Of a stretch of DNA of 23,231 bases, positions 22,265-23,231 are shown in pieces (the first letter of the stretch is position 1; the number at the start of each line of letters is the position of its first letter). Made by a program: the position numbers and the translations under genes. This DNA comes from Pseudomonadota bacterium (GTDB taxonomy: Bacteria > Pseudomonadota > Alphaproteobacteria > Rhizobiales > Beijerinckiaceae). The notes below the pieces were generated by a model that saw nothing but the letters and a program-made list of their open reading frames with translations, made no database searches and had not been told where the DNA came from. The DNA is taken from the NCBI GenBank assembly GCA_023426505.1, contig JAFAAP010000018.1, positions 1-23,231 on the forward strand, in the 5' to 3' direction.

Positions 22265-23231
22265 ATGCGCACGCTTTACCCGGAAATCGAACCCTACGAA
22301 CACGGCATGCTCGATGTGGGCGACGGCCATCGCGTCTATTGGGAGCTCTGTGGAAATCCGCGTGGAAAACCTGTGGTCTTCCTTCATGGCGGCCCCGGCG
22401 GCGGCTGCACGCCGACCCAGCGGCGCTACTTCGATCCGGACAAGTACCGCATCCTGCTCTTCGATCAGCGCGGCTGCGGGCGCTCCACGCCCTATGCCAG
22501 CCTCGAGGCCAACACCACCTGGCACCTCGTGGCCGATATCGAGCGCCTGCGCGAGATGCTGGGTGTGGACAAGTGGATGGTCTTCGGCGGCTCCTGGGGC
22601 AGCACCCTGGCGCTGGCCTACGCGGAAACGCACCCGGACCGGGTGAGCGAGATCATCCTGCGGGGCATCTTCACCCTGCGCCGAGCGGAACTGCTCTGGT
22701 ATTACCAGGAGGGCGCGTCGTGGATCTTTCCCGACAAGTGGGAACGCTTCCTGGCGCCGATCCCGGAGGAGGAGCGCAGCGACCTGATGGCCGCCTACCG
22801 CAAGCGCCTCATCCATGAGGATCCGGCCGTCCGGCAGGAGGCCGCGCAGGCCTGGAGCCTCTGGGAGGGCGAGACGATCACGCTCCTCCCCGACCAGAAC
22901 TACAGCGACCAGTTCGGCGACGGGCACTACGCGCTCGCCTTCGCGCGCATCGAGAACCACTACTTCGTCAACGAGGGCTTCCTCGAGGAGGGGCAGCTCA
23001 TCCGCGACGCCCACAAGCTCAGGAACATTCCGGCCGTGATCATCCAGGGCCGCTACGATGTCGCGACCCCGGCCAAGACCGCTTGGGACCTGCACAAGGC
23101 GTGGCCCGAGGCCAAGTTCATCATGGTGCCGGATGCGGGCCATGCGGCCACCGAACCCGGCATCGCGCATCACCTCGTTGAGGCGACAGACGCCTTCGCG
23201 AGGGCCGGAGGCCCGCGCGGGGATCGCTTCG
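22265..23231 (+). CDS. pip: Proline iminopeptidase (3' end outside window)
   Basis: The gene is open for 322 codons to the window edge, so only a few residues should be missing (family length about 315-330). It is an alpha/beta-hydrolase of peptidase family S33 that removes N-terminal proline from peptides in the cytoplasm. The markers are the oxyanion motif HGGPGGG at 41-47, FDQRGCGRS at 66-74, the nucleophile S110 in GGSWGS, the acid Asp in QGRYDVATP and the histidine in DAGHAATEPG. ATG 22265 lies about 10 bases after GGAG and matches the family start (MRTLYPEIEPYEHGML). It is divergent from potD across a 187-base gap. It is not obviously linked to the peptide importer, although both process small peptides. 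Confidence 0.95.
   Translation, partial: MRTLYPEIEPYEHGMLDVGDGHRVYWELCGNPRGKPVVFLHGGPGGGCTPTQRRYFDPDKYRILLFDQRGCGRSTPYASLEANTTWHLVADIERLREMLGVDKWMVFGGSWGSTLALAYAETHPDRVSEIILRGIFTLRRAELLWYYQEGASWIFPDKWERFLAPIPEEERSDLMAAYRKRLIHEDPAVRQEAAQAWSLWEGETITLLPDQNYSDQFGDGHYALAFARIENHYFVNEGFLEEGQLIRDAHKLRNIPAVIIQGRYDVATPAKTAWDLHKAWPEAKFIMVPDAGHAATEPGIAHHLVEATDAFARAGGPRGDRF

Noticed and set aside
1..23231. tRNA genes, CRISPR arrays, insertion sequences or a defence island
   Set aside because: I looked through the gaps on both strands and saw no cloverleaf, spaced direct repeats, transposase or terminal inverted repeats of an IS. All large genes are housekeeping or transport.

Overview
The window is GC-rich chromosomal DNA from an alphaproteobacterium, most likely a Hyphomicrobiales (Rhizobiales) member near Methylobacteriaceae, Beijerinckiaceae or Bradyrhizobiaceae. 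The basis is base composition, strong GC bias at third codon positions, the Hsp20-DUF1150 gene pair, the style of the MoeB and IF3 proteins, and several periplasmic binding-protein transporters. The genus is not determined. I see no phage, insertion sequence, CRISPR array, tRNA or rRNA, and no gene that looks recently transferred.

Layout. Positions 1-982 (minus) hold a BMP-family nucleoside-type binding protein whose 3' end lies outside the window. A short MoeB/ThiF-type adenylyltransferase (1137-1961, plus) runs away from it, and its last 15 codons lie inside a palindromic repeat. Next, on the minus strand, is the classic translation cluster infC-rpmI-rplT-pheS-pheT (7074 down to 2024). infC appears to start with the rare AUU codon, as in E. 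coli, and the rpmI leader can fold into a two-tier hairpin. Upstream of infC is a GT4 glycosyltransferase (minus), divergent from an alpha/beta hydrolase (8507-9271, plus). An Hsp20 gene and a DUF1150 gene (10016 down to 9290, minus) lie behind a good sigma-32-type promoter. argH follows (11606 down to 10206, minus).

The right half is mostly transport. A tightly packed plus-strand operon (11812-18130) encodes a peptide-type ABC importer (binding protein, two permeases, two ATPases) and an M19 dipeptidase, which suggests uptake and then cleavage of small peptides. Converging on it is a polyamine-type ABC importer, potD-potA-potB-potC (22077 down to 18146, minus), with a strong intrinsic terminator between potD and potA. 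The window ends inside a proline iminopeptidase gene (plus), a few codons short of its stop.

No stretch longer than about 205 bases lacks a gene. The largest gaps (6332-6531, 11607-11811, 10017-10205, 22078-22264, 5544-5720, 983-1136) are described under the regulatory features or neighbouring genes. Nearly everything belongs to well-known families and I do not find a clearly new multi-gene system. The points most worth a second look are regulatory: the AUU start of infC, the rpmI leader, the heat-shock promoter and leader hairpin of hsp20-DUF1150, and the repeat that supplies the end of MoeB.
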